Assembly: GCF_000190475.1 (NCBI RefSeq)
Contig: NZ_AEWH01000060.1
Location: forward strand, 28,532 to 92,531
Source of the DNA: Ornithinibacillus scapharcae TW25
Lineage (GTDB): Bacteria > Bacillota > Bacilli > Bacillales > Amphibacillaceae
Direction of reading: 5' to 3'
Length of the DNA stretch: 64,000 nucleotides
The notes under the pieces were generated by a model. The model saw nothing but the letters and a program-made list of their open reading frames with translations, did not search any database and had not been told where the DNA came from. Position numbers and translations under genes: made by a program. This document shows positions 1 through 9,560 of the stretch, piece after piece; within the stretch, counting starts at the first letter, position 1, and each line of letters starts with the position of its first letter.

Positions 1-19
1 AGTTGATGAACTAGTAATA

Positions 20-54
20 AAAAGCCCACCTGTTACCCGCAGGAGGGCTTTTCT
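20..54 (-). terminator. Rho-independent terminator
   Basis: On the minus strand a GC-rich stem (AAAGCCCTCCTG paired with CAGGTGGGCTTT) ends in a short T run. It lies downstream of the small membrane ORF at 116-214 and probably ends the leftward phage transcript. Confidence 0.7.
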
Positions 55-115
55 AATGAAATTCTAGCTAGAATAAGATATTTCAGTTCTTATTTTAGTT
101 TTACTTTATTCTTAC

Positions 116-214
116 TTAATATAACCTCTTTGTATTCCGATGAATAACAAAAATAGCAATTCCACCTAAAAATGAAATCACCGCCATTAAACTTGCTAGC
201 TCTTCTATAGTCAT
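116..214 (-). CDS. 32-residue phage-type membrane peptide (holin-like?)
   Basis: A short ORF starts at ATG 214 behind a GGGGGTC ribosome binding site and reads MTIEELASLMAVISFLGGI and onward to a basic tail (HRNTKRLY). It has one predicted transmembrane helix at about residues 8-24. Its position downstream of tail-end genes, followed by a terminator, resembles the tiny holin-like or membrane peptides at the ends of Firmicutes prophage late operons. The function is inferred from size and context only, since no family could be named with certainty. Confidence 0.5.
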   Translation of the reverse strand: MTIEELASLMAVISFLGGIAIFVIHRNTKRLY

Positions 215-240
215 GTCCGACCCCCTGTTTTTGACATATT

Positions 241-262
241 AAAAAGCACCCGTAGGATGCTA
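241..262 (-). terminator. Rho-independent terminator overlapping a stop codon
   Basis: The minus strand reads AGCATCC-TAC-GGGTGCT followed by TTTTTAA, a 7-bp stem with one wobble pair. It sits immediately at the stop codon of the 102-residue phage ORF. Confidence 0.6.
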
Positions 263-568
263 TAATGATTCACTTCTTAAGTTGTTAAATGGTGTGACTA
301 CATGTCCACTTCTAACATCTGTAGCTGTAATAGTGATTTTGCTAGGAACAACTTCTTCACTTAAGAAAAAGTAATCTCCTGTCTCCCATAACCACTCATT
401 TACTTTTTCTCTTGTAACCCCACAATCTGCGCTCGCAATAGCTGCATCAGTTATGCATAATTCTAACGAAAATTGACCTTCAATCATAAATACCATAGTA
501 TAAACTGGCGCATTGACTGGTGGCACTATATATTCTTCAATCAGCCCCTCGGTGCGATAATACTTCAC
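260..568 (-). CDS. Hypothetical phage protein, 102 aa
   Basis: The ORF begins with a GTG codon behind a strong AAAGGAGG site 7 bases upstream. It encodes a small soluble acidic protein without obvious membrane segments or known motifs, and I do not recognise a family. It follows the XkdX-like peptide and the coiled-coil tail protein in the same direction with tight spacing, so it most likely belongs to the tail-fibre end of a decayed prophage. Whether it is still expressed cannot be told from the sequence. Confidence 0.6.
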   Translation of the reverse strand: MKYYRTEGLIEEYIVPPVNAPVYTMVFMIEGQFSLELCITDAAIASADCGVTREKVNEWLWETGDYFFLSEEVVPSKITITATDVRSGHVVTPFNNLRSESL

Positions 569-592
569 TGTAAAACCTCCTTTCCATCTACA

Positions 593-640
593 TTAAATCG
601 ACGGAAAGTCATAGAATCGTTTAATTGTATCAAACCACAT
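593..640 (-). pseudogene. Truncated XkdX-like phage peptide, 15 aa
   Basis: ATG 640 lies inside the last codons of the upstream gene (11-base overlap) and follows an AGGAGGTAAT site, so it looks translationally coupled. The peptide MWFDTIKRFYDFPSI matches the usual start of XkdX proteins (M-W/F-x-T-I-K-R-F/Y-Y-D). XkdX members normally run to about 40-50 residues; this one stops after 15. It is either a decayed copy or a minimal version. It was too short for routine gene calling. Confidence 0.5.
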
Positions 641-1040
641 TATCATTACCTCCTGATTTTAGAGTAGCAACTTCTAACAATAATGCTCCGCTAGTAGTTT
701 CTAATTCTGCAATTCTAGCTTTGTCTGAGGCGCTCTCAAGAAGAGCATTTCCTAAGTCAGTTTGTAAATGTTTGTTTTCATCACCCAATTTGATTACTGT
801 TACCTTTAAAGACTCGTTTTCTTGTAGAATCCTACTCGCTTGTGGATTATTACGTATTGCTGAGAATGATAGCAGATTATAATTTTCATCCACCCGATTA
901 ACTGTAATAATCAGTTCAAACTCGTCATTTGGCTTGAACGAATCTGTTTTACAGTAATCATACCCTGCTGGGCAATCTGGTCTATAATCATAACTTGCCA
1001 CTACTTGCTTTGATTCTAAGTGATACTCTAAATAGATCAT
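630..1040 (-). CDS. Phage tail-region protein with C-terminal coiled coil
   Basis: This 136-residue protein starts at ATG 1040 behind GGAGGTC. Its N-terminal half is a short beta-rich segment containing DCPAGYDYCKTDSF. The second half (about residues 75-130) is a heptad-rich coiled coil. Proteins of this build commonly sit just before XkdX-type genes at the distal end of tail-fibre or baseplate clusters in Bacillus prophages, and here it is indeed followed by an XkdX-like peptide. A structural role in the tail is inferred from that context; no catalytic motif is seen. Confidence 0.6.
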   Translation of the reverse strand: MIYLEYHLESKQVVASYDYRPDCPAGYDYCKTDSFKPNDEFELIITVNRVDENYNLLSFSAIRNNPQASRILQENESLKVTVIKLGDENKHLQTDLGNALLESASDKARIAELETTSGALLLEVATLKSGGNDNVV

Positions 1041-1189
1041 GTTTTGACCTCCTATTCTAAGCGTAACCTATATATTTCAGCATCAGCTGACCCTACTACG
1101 TCAGACAATAACGTACACTTGACACATATACAGAATCCTTTCAAGTGCTTTAAAGAGAGGTAAACGTTATGGATTAAAGAAGGTATTAT

Positions 1190-1929
1190 GGAGGATATAG
1201 AAGCTCCCAAGGTAGATAGAAAAGAAATTGAATATTGGTCTGAAGAAGAGGTACAAGCCTCCATGAGCAACCTAAATAGCAAAATCATTCTATACCAATC
1301 ATTCTCGCTTTAGCAACTGGAATGCGTAGAGGGGAAATCTTAGGTCTTAGATGGTCCCATATTGACTTTGATAAGAAAAAGATATCTTTTAACAACAATT
1401 AAGAAAGATAATGCGGGTAAATGGAATCTATCTCCACAACTTAAAACTTCTACTAGCTATAGAACAATCGATATTGATGATGATACTATTGATTCTAAGG
1501 GAACATAAGAAGCAACAAGAGAAGAACAGGATGATGTGTGGACCAGATTATGAGAATAATAATTTAGTCTGTTGTACTTCAACTGGAGGAGCCATAAGGC
1601 CAACATATCTAAGAACAATGTTTAACCCTACGATAGAGAAGAGCGGTGTTAAGAAGATTAGTTTTCATGGATTAAGGCACACTCATGCTACTTTGTTATT
1701 ACGAGCTGGTGTCCATCCAAAAGTAGTTCAGGAACGTTTAGGTCATAGATCAATCCAAACAACACTTGATACCTATTCACATGTTATTCCAGGAATTCAA
1801 GAAATAGCCGCAACAAGTATTCAAGCATCACTTTATAAAAAGAAAGAACCTATTCCCGAAAATGTTATTTCTATCACGAAAAATAACATAAAAAAGTATT
1901 TCGGAACCCGAAGGTTAGAATTTGGTTAG
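1190..1929 (+). pseudogene. Decayed tyrosine recombinase (phage integrase)
   Basis: Pieces of a phage integrase are spread over two or more frames. ATGMRRGEILGLRW, the first catalytic-Arg box, is at about 1312-1355. The final 172 codons from 1411 are largely intact and carry HGLRHTHATLLLRAG, the conserved H-x-x-R box, and LGHRSIQTTLDTYSHV, with the Tyr nucleophile. Joining the pieces needs at least one frameshift near 1390 and another near 1270 and 1500, and the N-terminal DNA-binding arm is missing. It reads toward the 3' end of tRNA-Arg, the usual geometry for an integrase beside its attachment site. It is almost certainly non-functional. Confidence 0.85.
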
Positions 1930-1993
1930 AAATACATGAAAATAGCAAGGGAATGAGATTCACTCAAACCCTTGCTACTATTGAATTTATAAG

Positions 1994-2069
1994 CGCGCCC
2001 AGAGGGATTCGAACCCCCGGCAAACCTGGTACCGGAAACCAGTGCTCTATCCAGCTGAGCTATGGGCGC
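1994..2069 (-). tRNA. tRNA-Arg (anticodon CCG)
   Basis: The minus strand folds into a complete cloverleaf. The acceptor stem is GCGCCCA/TGGGCGC, the D-loop contains AGCTCAGCTGGATAGAGC, the anticodon loop TTCCGGT gives anticodon CCG, and the T-arm is GGGGGTTCGAATCCC. The terminal CCA is not encoded. Its 3' end faces the integrase pseudogene 64 bases away, so it is the probable integration site of the element to the left. Confidence 0.95.
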
Positions 2070-2228
2070 ATGATAAAAACTAATGGAACACATAGGATAT
2101 TATAACGGTTAAGAATTGAATTAACAAGTGTTTTCACCGGAAAGGTTTAATTCCTTACCCGAACGGGCATGATGTAATGTATGATTTTTCCTACATAAAA
2201 TATCTGCACTTTTTGCCGAATGTTTTTG

Positions 2229-2258
2229 TTTGACCTTCATTGACCATTGTTATATGAT
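2229..2258 (+). promoter_or_regulatory. clpP promoter with overlapping CtsR operator
   Basis: Positions 2229-2245 read TTTGACCTTCATTGACC, the reverse complement of the CtsR heptad repeat (GGTCAAT-GAA-GGTCAAA). The same bases include a -35 TTGACC (2230-2235), followed after 17 bases by a -10 TATGAT (2253-2258). CtsR binding would block RNA polymerase, so clpP should be induced by heat and protein damage. This matches the known control of clpP in bacilli. Confidence 0.88.
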
Positions 2259-2317
2259 GAAATTATCCAAAGATTGGATATCCATAAATGAAAAGATTTT
2301 ATTAAGGAGGAATTCCG

Positions 2318-2905
2318 ATGAATTTAATACCTACAGTTATTGAACAAACAAACCGTGGTGAGCGCGCATATGATATTTACTCTCGTTTATTGAAGGACAG
2401 AATTATTATGCTAGGAAGTGCAATTGACGATAATGTTGCGAACTCTATCGTTGCACAGTTACTTTTCTTAGAAGCAGAGGATTCTGGAAAAGATATCTCC
2501 CTATACATTAACTCACCAGGTGGTTCTATCACAGCTGGCATGGCTATTTATGACACAATGCAGTATATTAAATCTGATGTTTCTACTATCTGTACTGGTA
2601 TGGCAGCATCAATGGGTGCATTCTTACTTGCAGCAGGTGCAAAGGGTAAACGTTATGCACTTCCAAATAGTGAAGTAATGATTCACCAACCACTTGGTGG
2701 AACACAAGGTCAAGCGACTGACATTGAGATTCATGCAAAACGTATTTTGCAAATGAGAGAGAACTTAAACCAAATTCTTTCAGAACGTACTGGTCAACCA
2801 ATTGATGTGATCAATCGTGATACAGAACGTGATAACTTTATGACTGCTCAAGGTGCAGTAGAGTATGGTTTAATTGATAAAGTATTAGAACGTAAACCTG
2901 ATTAA
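2318..2905 (+). CDS. clpP: ATP-dependent Clp protease proteolytic subunit ClpP
   Basis: ClpP is the serine peptidase that forms the two-ring degradation chamber used with ClpX, ClpC or ClpE. The 195-residue product has the normal length and the conserved blocks [18 protein letters not shown] (nucleophile Ser near residue 98), MIHQPLGG (catalytic His) and [10 protein letters not shown] (Asp). ATG 2318 follows AAGGAGGAATTCC. It is a single-gene unit behind a CtsR operator and ahead of a strong terminator, and is one of few plus-strand genes here. Confidence 0.98.
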   Translation: MNLIPTVIEQTNRGERAYDIYSRLLKDRIIMLGSAIDDNVANSIVAQLLFLEAEDSGKDISLYINSPGGSITAGMAIYDTMQYIKSDVSTICTGMAASMGAFLLAAGAKGKRYALPNSEVMIHQPLGGTQGQATDIEIHAKRILQMRENLNQILSERTGQPIDVINRDTERDNFMTAQGAVEYGLIDKVLERKPD

Positions 2906-2917
2906 TAACGATAAAAC

Positions 2918-2954
2918 AAACGCATTCGCGCTCATTTTGTGCGAATGCGTTTTT
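2918..2954 (+). terminator. clpP terminator
   Basis: AAACGCATTCGC and GCGAATGCGTTT form a perfect 12-bp stem with an 11-base loop, followed by TTTTTA. It sits 13 bases after the clpP stop. Confidence 0.9.
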
Positions 2955-3047
2955 ATATTTTCTAGATACAATGGAACGGGTGCTTCTGACAAGGAAACAC
3001 CCGTTACCATATTTCATGTTATCTTTTTCACATATTCTAGTAAACTA

Positions 3048-3302
3048 TTATTTTTTACTAACAAATGAAACCAAATGACTTATGGCAACTTCTTCATCTG
3101 AACCATCTGCTATTAATTTAATCGTTTCACCCGTGGTTATCGCTAAACTCATAAGCCCCATTATACTTTTCGCGTTCACACGTTTTCCCGATTTTTCTAA
3201 GAATAAATGTGCTGCATAACGATTAGCTTCCTGTACGAATTGCGCTGCGGGCCTAGCCTGTAATCCTGTCTCAAGCTCAACTGTAACAACTCTCTCCACC
3301 AT
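3048..3302 (-). CDS. crh: HPr-like catabolite repression protein Crh
   Basis: Crh is an HPr paralogue that, when phosphorylated on Ser46 by HprK, acts as a CcpA co-repressor. It cannot join PTS phosphotransfer because the active-site His15 is replaced. This 84-residue protein shows TGLQARPA with Gln at position 15, and AKSIMGL with Ser46. It is the last gene of the rapZ-yvcK-whiA-crh group, as in B. subtilis. Its kinase HprK is encoded at 12.0-13.0 kb. Gln15 rules out plain HPr. Confidence 0.95.
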   Translation of the reverse strand: MVERVVTVELETGLQARPAAQFVQEANRYAAHLFLEKSGKRVNAKSIMGLMSLAITTGETIKLIADGSDEEVAISHLVSFVSKK

Positions 3303-3416
3303 CTACTCATCATCCTCCCCAAGGTAAGCGGTACCAATATACTGTATATTTCTAAAATATTAAAAAATATTCATGATACATTATTATATCATGAATATTT
3401 AAAATAACAATTATGA

Positions 3417-4364
3417 TTAAGATAAAATCTCGCCTTGTTTTATTTTTTCGGCAAACTCATCAATTTTCTTTAATCGGTGATTGATACCAGACTTCGATAT
3501 CTTGCCACTTCCGACTAATTCTCCTAATTCCTTAAGGGAGACATCTTCATGCTGCACCCTCAGGATAGCAACCTCTCGAAGCTTTTCTGGTAATGCCTCT
3601 AATCCTACCGTTTTCTCGATTAACTTAATATTTTCAATTTGGCGGAATGCTGCGCCGATTGTTTTATTAAGATTAGCCGTTTCACAATTTACCAGCCGAT
3701 TGACAGAGTTCCGCATGTCTCGAACAATTCGAACATCTTCAAATTTAAAAAGTGCGTTATTAGCACCGATAATACTTAGAAATTCAGTTATTTTCTCTGC
3801 CTCTTTCATATAGACGATATACCCTTTTTTACGTTCCAAAACCTTTGCCCTTAATCCAAAGGAGTTAAGAAGATTACATAAAGCGTCATTGTGAACCTCA
3901 TGTGTATTAGAAATCTCTAAATGATAGGAGGATGTTTCCGGATTATTGATAGAACCCCCTGCTAGAAATGCTCCTCGTAAATAAGCTCGTTTACAGCATT
4001 CTTTTTCCAAATATTGATCGGATATTTCACCAACGAATGTGTAAGAATCTTTCATAATACCAAGTTCCGTAAGCATTTCATGAACATCTTCCTTTAGTCG
4101 AACTATGTACACGTTGTTTTTCTTCAGTTTCATTTTCTTTCGTACTAATAGTTCTACAGGAATAGGTGAAAAGCTAGCTTTAATTAACGTATAAATCCGT
4201 CTAGCTATTGCTGCATTTTCCGTCTGGACATCCAATGTATAGTTGAATTGTGACATGGAGATTGTTCCATTCATTCGAATTAACGCTGACAATTCAGCAT
4301 ACGCACAACAATCTTCCATTTCAGAAGTTGTTAATTCCTTTTTTATCTCAGAAGCAAAGGACAT
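3417..4364 (-). CDS. whiA: WhiA-family DNA-binding regulator
   Basis: WhiA proteins combine a degenerate LAGLIDADG homing-endonuclease fold with a C-terminal helix-turn-helix. In bacilli they influence cell division and chromosome segregation. The 315-residue product has the standard opening [11 protein letters not shown], the [11 protein letters not shown] block, [13 protein letters not shown] in the second LAGLIDADG-like half, and a C-terminal HTH around [22 protein letters not shown]. The gene lies 21 bases after yvcK on the same strand with an AAGGAGGGAG binding site. Confidence 0.96.
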   Translation of the reverse strand: MSFASEIKKELTTSEMEDCCAYAELSALIRMNGTISMSQFNYTLDVQTENAAIARRIYTLIKASFSPIPVELLVRKKMKLKKNNVYIVRLKEDVHEMLTELGIMKDSYTFVGEISDQYLEKECCKRAYLRGAFLAGGSINNPETSSYHLEISNTHEVHNDALCNLLNSFGLRAKVLERKKGYIVYMKEAEKITEFLSIIGANNALFKFEDVRIVRDMRNSVNRLVNCETANLNKTIGAAFRQIENIKLIEKTVGLEALPEKLREVAILRVQHEDVSLKELGELVGSGKISKSGINHRLKKIDEFAEKIKQGEILS

Positions 4365-4385
4365 TCTTCTCCCTCCTTTACTATA

Positions 4386-5348
4386 TTATTTTTGAAGTAA
4401 TGAATATAAAAGCTTAGCAATTTTCTTCGTATCATGCCTGATCATGGATTTAGAGTGATCGATAATGTCACCTTCAATTATTTCTAAGCCCATATCTAGT
4501 AATTTTTCGATATCGTAAACAACTGGCTCTGCTTTCTCACCAGCGTAAACATGGCGTATCTTGGGATCAATCGCTTTACTATTCACAACCACTGCATTGA
4601 TGACATCATTACCAACATGATTAATAATCGCCTGGACATGGTCACTTGCAGAAAATCCAGTAGTTTCACCATGTTGCGTCATCACATTACAGACATATAC
4701 GATTTTAGCCTTCGCTTTTTGAAGGGCTTCATCTATATGTGGAATAATTAAATTCGGCATAATGCTAGTAAACAAACTCCCTGGTGAAATAACAATTAAG
4801 TCTGCCGTTTCAATTGCTTTGATTGCATTTGGTAATGGTTGGACATCTTCTGGATCTAAGAATACTCGCTTAATTTGTTTACCTACTAACGGAATATTCG
4901 ATTCACCCTTTACAATAGAACCATCTACCATTTCCGCACAGAGTGAAATATTTTCATTTGAAATCGGATAAATTTTTCCTTTTACATTTAAGACTCTCGA
5001 TATCTCTTTAATACCGGTATAAAAATCACCAGTAATGGAAGTCATCGCTGCTAAAAGAAGATTCCCCATGGAGTGACCTGATAAGTCATTTCCATCGGAG
5101 AACCGGTGTTGGAAAAGTTGAATTAACATTGGTTCTACTTCAGACATAGCAGCAATTACATTTCGAATATCTCCTGGTGCAGGAATTGCCATATCATTTC
5201 GGATTCTTCCCGTACTACCACCGTCATCTGCTACTGTTACTAACGCCGTTAACTTAATCGGTAGATTTTTTAGACCACGTAAAAGAACTGGCATTCCAGT
5301 TCCACCACCAATTACCACTACACGTGGTAGATTCTGTTCTGTCATCAT
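4386..5348 (-). CDS. yvcK: Gluconeogenesis factor YvcK (GlmR/CofD-like)
   Basis: YvcK/GlmR is a UDP-GlcNAc-binding protein needed for growth on gluconeogenic carbon sources, and it links carbon supply to wall precursor synthesis. The 320-residue product has VVIGGGTGMPVLLRGLK, ADDGGSTGRIR and DIRNVIAAMS, the CofD-like nucleotide-binding core, and ISPGSLFTSIMPNL. The start ATG directly follows the rapZ stop, and the second Met is an alternative start. rapZ-yvcK-whiA-crh look like one transcript. Confidence 0.95.
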   Translation of the reverse strand: MMTEQNLPRVVVIGGGTGMPVLLRGLKNLPIKLTALVTVADDGGSTGRIRNDMAIPAPGDIRNVIAAMSEVEPMLIQLFQHRFSDGNDLSGHSMGNLLLAAMTSITGDFYTGIKEISRVLNVKGKIYPISNENISLCAEMVDGSIVKGESNIPLVGKQIKRVFLDPEDVQPLPNAIKAIETADLIVISPGSLFTSIMPNLIIPHIDEALQKAKAKIVYVCNVMTQHGETTGFSASDHVQAIINHVGNDVINAVVVNSKAIDPKIRHVYAGEKAEPVVYDIEKLLDMGLEIIEGDIIDHSKSMIRHDTKKIAKLLYSLLQK

Positions 5349-6233
5349 TTAATGGCCCTTTCTCTTTTCAATATCTCGATGTGTTACATGCGTAATATAA
5401 TTACCTGATAATTTTTTCGCAAAGTACTCCGCTAAAGCCACAGAGCGATGCTGTCCACCTGTACAACCAATCCCAACAACAAGTTGCGACTTACCTTCCT
5501 TCTTATATTGCGGAAGCATAAACTGTAGCAGGTCCATCACTTTTTCTTGAAACTTCTGGGTTTCTGACCATTTGAACACATAGGAGGAGACATCTGGATT
5601 CAATCCAGTTAAAGGCTGTAAATGTGCTACATAATGTGGGTTAGGAAGAAAACGAACATCGAACACTAGATCAGCATCGATAGGTATTCCATATTTAAAA
5701 CCAAAGGAAACCATATTTACCGAAAAGATATCTTGTTTTTCTTCGGAATAATAATTTAATATCTTTTCTCTCAATTGGCGCGGTTTCAAACTTGACGTAT
5801 CAATTACACGATGGGCACGTCCACGCATTTCATCTAATATCTTCCGTTCTTGTTTAATCCCTTTTAAAGGAAGATCACCGATAGCTAATGGATGAGATCG
5901 TCTTGTTTCTTTATAACGAGAAACGAGTTTTTCATCATTGGCATCTAGGAATAATATATGTTCATCTAACCATTCCTCTTCACTAAGCACATCCAACGCC
6001 TCAAATAGTGAATCAAAAAACTCTCGTCCACGCAAATCCATCACTAGTGCAACTTTGTGAATATTATTTGTAGAATCCCTCATTAGTTCAAGGAATTTAG
6101 GAAGTAATGCTGGAGGTAAATTGTCCACACAATAATAACCTAAATCCTCAAAACTTTGAATCGCGACAGTCTTACCTGCACCTGACATTCCAGTTATGAT
6201 GACCATTTTAGTTTCTTGCTCAACCACTGCCAA
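5349..6233 (-). CDS. rapZ: RNase adapter / nucleotide-binding protein RapZ (YvcJ)
   Basis: This is a P-loop nucleotide-binding protein of the RapZ family. In enterobacteria RapZ controls GlmS through small RNAs; in B. subtilis the orthologue YvcJ hydrolyses nucleotides and influences competence. Visible motifs are [12 protein letters not shown] (Walker A), DNLPPALLP, and the C-terminal [11 protein letters not shown] and [12 protein letters not shown] prefer TTG 6233 as start because AGAGGTGATAG lies just upstream; the frame also allows GTG 6242. The NUDIX gene yvcI, normally between rapZ and trxB, is absent; repeats occupy the gap. Confidence 0.95.
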   Translation of the reverse strand: MAVVEQETKMVIITGMSGAGKTVAIQSFEDLGYYCVDNLPPALLPKFLELMRDSTNNIHKVALVMDLRGREFFDSLFEALDVLSEEEWLDEHILFLDANDEKLVSRYKETRRSHPLAIGDLPLKGIKQERKILDEMRGRAHRVIDTSSLKPRQLREKILNYYSEEKQDIFSVNMVSFGFKYGIPIDADLVFDVRFLPNPHYVAHLQPLTGLNPDVSSYVFKWSETQKFQEKVMDLLQFMLPQYKKEGKSQLVVGIGCTGGQHRSVALAEYFAKKLSGNYITHVTHRDIEKRKGH

Positions 6234-6446
6234 TTCTATCACCTCTTAGCGTTCATAGAAGAATATATATAGAACTTCTTCTCAGAAGGTAGTAAATTTT
6301 TCAATACTATATTCTATTATACATGGAATTAAAATAATGCCACAAGGAAATGATTATATTTCCTTTTTGGTTAGGGTGTAGGATGAATGAGTGACGGTGT
6401 CTTCAAGTTTTTGGAGGGGAAATAGCTAATAAAGATGATGAAAGAA

Positions 6447-6577
6447 GCTATCAACCGGATTTTCAGCAGATTTCTGCTCATAATGTCGTTGAGAAGCCTT
6501 GCCAACCGCATTTCCTTCTGATTCCCGCTCATAATGTCGTTGAGAAGCTCTGTCAACCGCATTTCCTTCTGATTTCC
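6447..6577. repeat. 51-bp tandem repeat, two full and one partial copy
   Basis: Full units are at 6476-6526 and 6527-6577, each opening with GCTCATAATGTCGTTGAGAA and closing around CAACCGCATTTCCTTCTGAT. They differ at only a few positions. A third, diverged partial copy lies at about 6447-6475. The next bases begin GCTC again and then diverge. The block is intergenic. 51 is a multiple of 3, which is why it keeps open frames on the minus strand. Confidence 0.8.
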
Positions 6578-6653
6578 GCTCCAAACCGTACCGAGGCAAC
6601 TTTCCCGAAAGCATATCAGATAACATAATGTTGGGTCATGTCGCTCAAAAGAA

Positions 6654-6690
6654 CAAAAAAATGCGCAGATATTAATATCTGCGCCAAAAA
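6654..6690 (-). terminator. trxB terminator (bidirectional)
   Basis: A perfect palindrome GCGCAGATATTAATATCTGCGC (6663-6684) is flanked by an A run on one side and a T-rich tract on the other, so it can act in both directions. It is downstream of trxB. Confidence 0.85.
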
Positions 6691-6785
6691 CTAATCTATC
6701 TATTAAAAAGGGGGTCAATTAGTTAATCTTATTGTACCCGATTAATATTTCGTGCGTGTTACAACAACGTTAAGATGCGTTTACT

Positions 6786-7775
<990 letters not shown>

Positions 7776-7817
7776 TCATAGCGTAAAGGATTTGACAATT
7801 TCCGTCTATTTATCTGC

Positions 7818-8828
7818 TCAATCATTCCACGGTCCATTTTCCTCGGAAAGCTTTGGATGTCTACGGCAACCTTCCTCCCATAAACTTAACGCTTTTGCTG
7901 GTTCTCCAAGGCGATACGTAGTAATACTATACCAACGGTAATATGAGATATGGCTTTTAACAACCGCCTTATCCAGCATTCGAAACCGCATATATGCTTC
8001 ATGCAAAAATCCGGTTCTTGCTAATGTGACAGCGATGCGAAGTTTTTGTTGTTCATGAATAGGATATATATTTAGTAATGCTCTTATATGGGTTTCATAT
8101 TCTTCCAGAGATTTAGTCTCATAATAAAATACAGCCAGGTTGGTATGGCTATATAAGTTATTTGGATCTTCCTTTAATAACTCAAGTTCTTTTTCAATCG
8201 CCTCTTCCTGTCTTCCAGAAAAGAAAAGGGCATACGTGTATTCATGATGAGCAATCTTATGCTCCGGAAATATTAAAATCATCTCTTCTAATAATGCTAA
8301 CGCACTATCCCACTCACTATTTTCTAAATGGTAAAAGACGGTTTCCTGATAAACAAGAAGTTCATCCTCCTCTTCAAGATCCCAGTCCTCATCATCTAAA
8401 TCATCATCTATTTCAATTAATTCTAACAGTGATTTAGCATCCTCACTAAAATCACCATCTGGATCTTTATCAAGGTATGAAACAGCAAATTTCTTTGCAT
8501 CGTTTAATAATCCCAAATGGGCATAATTATTAGCAAGTAAATAATAACAATCAACATATTGGTCGCCTGTAGCTTGCAATACATTCGTTAAAATTTGGTT
8601 CGCCTTATGAAAGGCACCTGTCTCAGTATAGATGATTGACATTTGACATTGATATAATGGATTGTCCGGTGAGGATTCAACGGCCTTTGTTAACCATTTC
8701 AATGAAATATCGAATTTTCTTTTACGAAACGCTTCTACACCCTTCGCAAAATAAAAATCACCTGTAGGGATAAAAGGGATAACATTATTAGGTCTTCCTA
8801 TATTCGCTTTGTTGTTAACTGGTTGCAT
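7818..8828 (-). CDS. Tetratricopeptide repeat protein (YvcD-like)
   Basis: This 336-residue soluble protein is made of degenerate TPR helices, for example FRKRKFDISLKWLTKAVE at about 34-51, and LLEEMILIFPEHKIAHHEYT and LELLKEDPNNLYSHTNLAVF in the second half. A very acidic linker near residues 138-157 (DDDLDDEDWDLEEEDEL) separates the two halves. TPR arrays serve protein-protein contacts; no enzymatic domain is seen. A comparable TPR gene (yvcD) lies near trxB in B. subtilis, which supports conservation but not a specific function. Confidence 0.85.
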   Translation of the reverse strand: MQPVNNKANIGRPNNVIPFIPTGDFYFAKGVEAFRKRKFDISLKWLTKAVESSPDNPLYQCQMSIIYTETGAFHKANQILTNVLQATGDQYVDCYYLLANNYAHLGLLNDAKKFAVSYLDKDPDGDFSEDAKSLLELIEIDDDLDDEDWDLEEEDELLVYQETVFYHLENSEWDSALALLEEMILIFPEHKIAHHEYTYALFFSGRQEEAIEKELELLKEDPNNLYSHTNLAVFYYETKSLEEYETHIRALLNIYPIHEQQKLRIAVTLARTGFLHEAYMRFRMLDKAVVKSHISYYRWYSITTYRLGEPAKALSLWEEGCRRHPKLSEENGPWND

Positions 8829-8992
8829 GCATATCCCCCTATTTTTTCACATATCTAAAAAAGTATACCATATTTGTATAGAGAATAATATACTTTCTTA
8901 AACGGGGAATGCTAGAATCAGTGGTAATATCAATAGACGTAAATACTAGAAATTTTCTTAGTAAAATTTGCTATACTATCTAATCCAACATC

Positions 8993-9022
8993 AAAAAAAC
9001 GACCATCTGCATGATCGTTTTT
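8993..9022 (-). terminator. Terminator after the yvoF gene
   Basis: On the minus strand AAACGATCAT and ATGGTCGTTT form a stem followed by TTTT. It ends the hprK-lgt-yvoD-ppaX-yvoF group. Confidence 0.8.
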
Positions 9023-9029
9023 ATAGCTA

Positions 9030-9560
9030 CTATTTCGGTTTTGGTAGTTCTGCTTTATTACGTTCTTGCATTTCTTCTTTCGTATAGATTATTTTCATCG
9101 GATTTCCACCTACAAACGCACCCTCTGGTACATCTTTATGAACCAACGTACCAGCAGAAACAATAGCCCCATTCCCTATCGTAACACCTGGAAGAATAGT
9201 ACTATTTGCACCAATTAATACTTCATCTCCAATCATTACTTCTCCAAGACGGTACTCCTTAATTAAGTACTCATGAGCAAGAATAGTAGTGTTATAGCCA
9301 ATAACAGAATTATGACCTACTGTAATCTTTTCAGGAAACATGATATCCGGCATGACCATGAGTGCAAAAGCTGTTTTCTTTCCTACCTTCATACGAAGAA
9401 AAATTCGATATAACCAGTTTTTCATTCCTAAAAAAGGTGTATATCTAGCAATTTGGATAACGATAAAGTTTTTTACTACCTTCCAAAAGGATACAGTCTT
9501 ATAAATTTGCCATAATGAATTAGATTTATCTACAGGATGGCGTTCCGTATTTCTCATCAT
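9030..9560 (-). CDS. yvoF: Left-handed beta-helix acyltransferase (YvoF)
   Basis: A 176-residue member of the LbH/maltose O-acetyltransferase-like family. The hexapeptide repeats that build the trimeric helix are visible as ITVGHNSVIGYNTTI, VMIGDEVLIGANSTIL and VTIGNGAIVSAGTLV, ending in VPEGAFVGGNPMKII. An acetyl-CoA-dependent O-acetylation is expected but the acceptor is unknown. ATG follows the ppaX stop directly, so the two are translationally linked, matching the B. subtilis order ppaX-yvoF. Confidence 0.9.
   Translation of the reverse strand: MMRNTERHPVDKSNSLWQIYKTVSFWKVVKNFIVIQIARYTPFLGMKNWLYRIFLRMKVGKKTAFALMVMPDIMFPEKITVGHNSVIGYNTTILAHEYLIKEYRLGEVMIGDEVLIGANSTILPGVTIGNGAIVSAGTLVHKDVPEGAFVGGNPMKIIYTKEEMQERNKAELPKPK

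Larger units (their letters stand above)
6243..6785. other. Gene-free interval between rapZ and trxB
   Basis: This 540-base stretch holds a 51-bp tandem repeat (6447-6577) and a bidirectional terminator (6654-6690). ORFs read through it are repeat-derived (the peptide motif QKEMRL-LLNDIMS recurs) and are not believable genes. B. subtilis carries yvcI at this place. Confidence 0.7.

Noticed and set aside
1052-1288. 78-codon ORF on the minus strand
   Set aside because: It overlaps the opposite strand of the integrase relic, has no ribosome site and its protein shows no sensible pattern.
2972-3007. Hairpin AACGGGTG...CACCCGTT downstream of crh
   Set aside because: The stem is convincing but there is no T tract on the minus strand, so I do not call it a terminator.
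3048-3302. HPr (ptsH)
   Set aside because: Position 15 is Gln instead of the phosphorylatable His, and the operon context is that of crh.
6447-6577. Possible CRISPR array
   Set aside because: The units are contiguous tandem copies with no unique spacers, and no cas genes are present.
6371-6718. Two minus-strand ORFs (66 and 115 codons) in the rapZ-trxB gap
   Set aside because: They are open only because the 51-bp tandem repeat is divisible by three, they lack ribosome sites, and the longer one runs through the trxB terminator.
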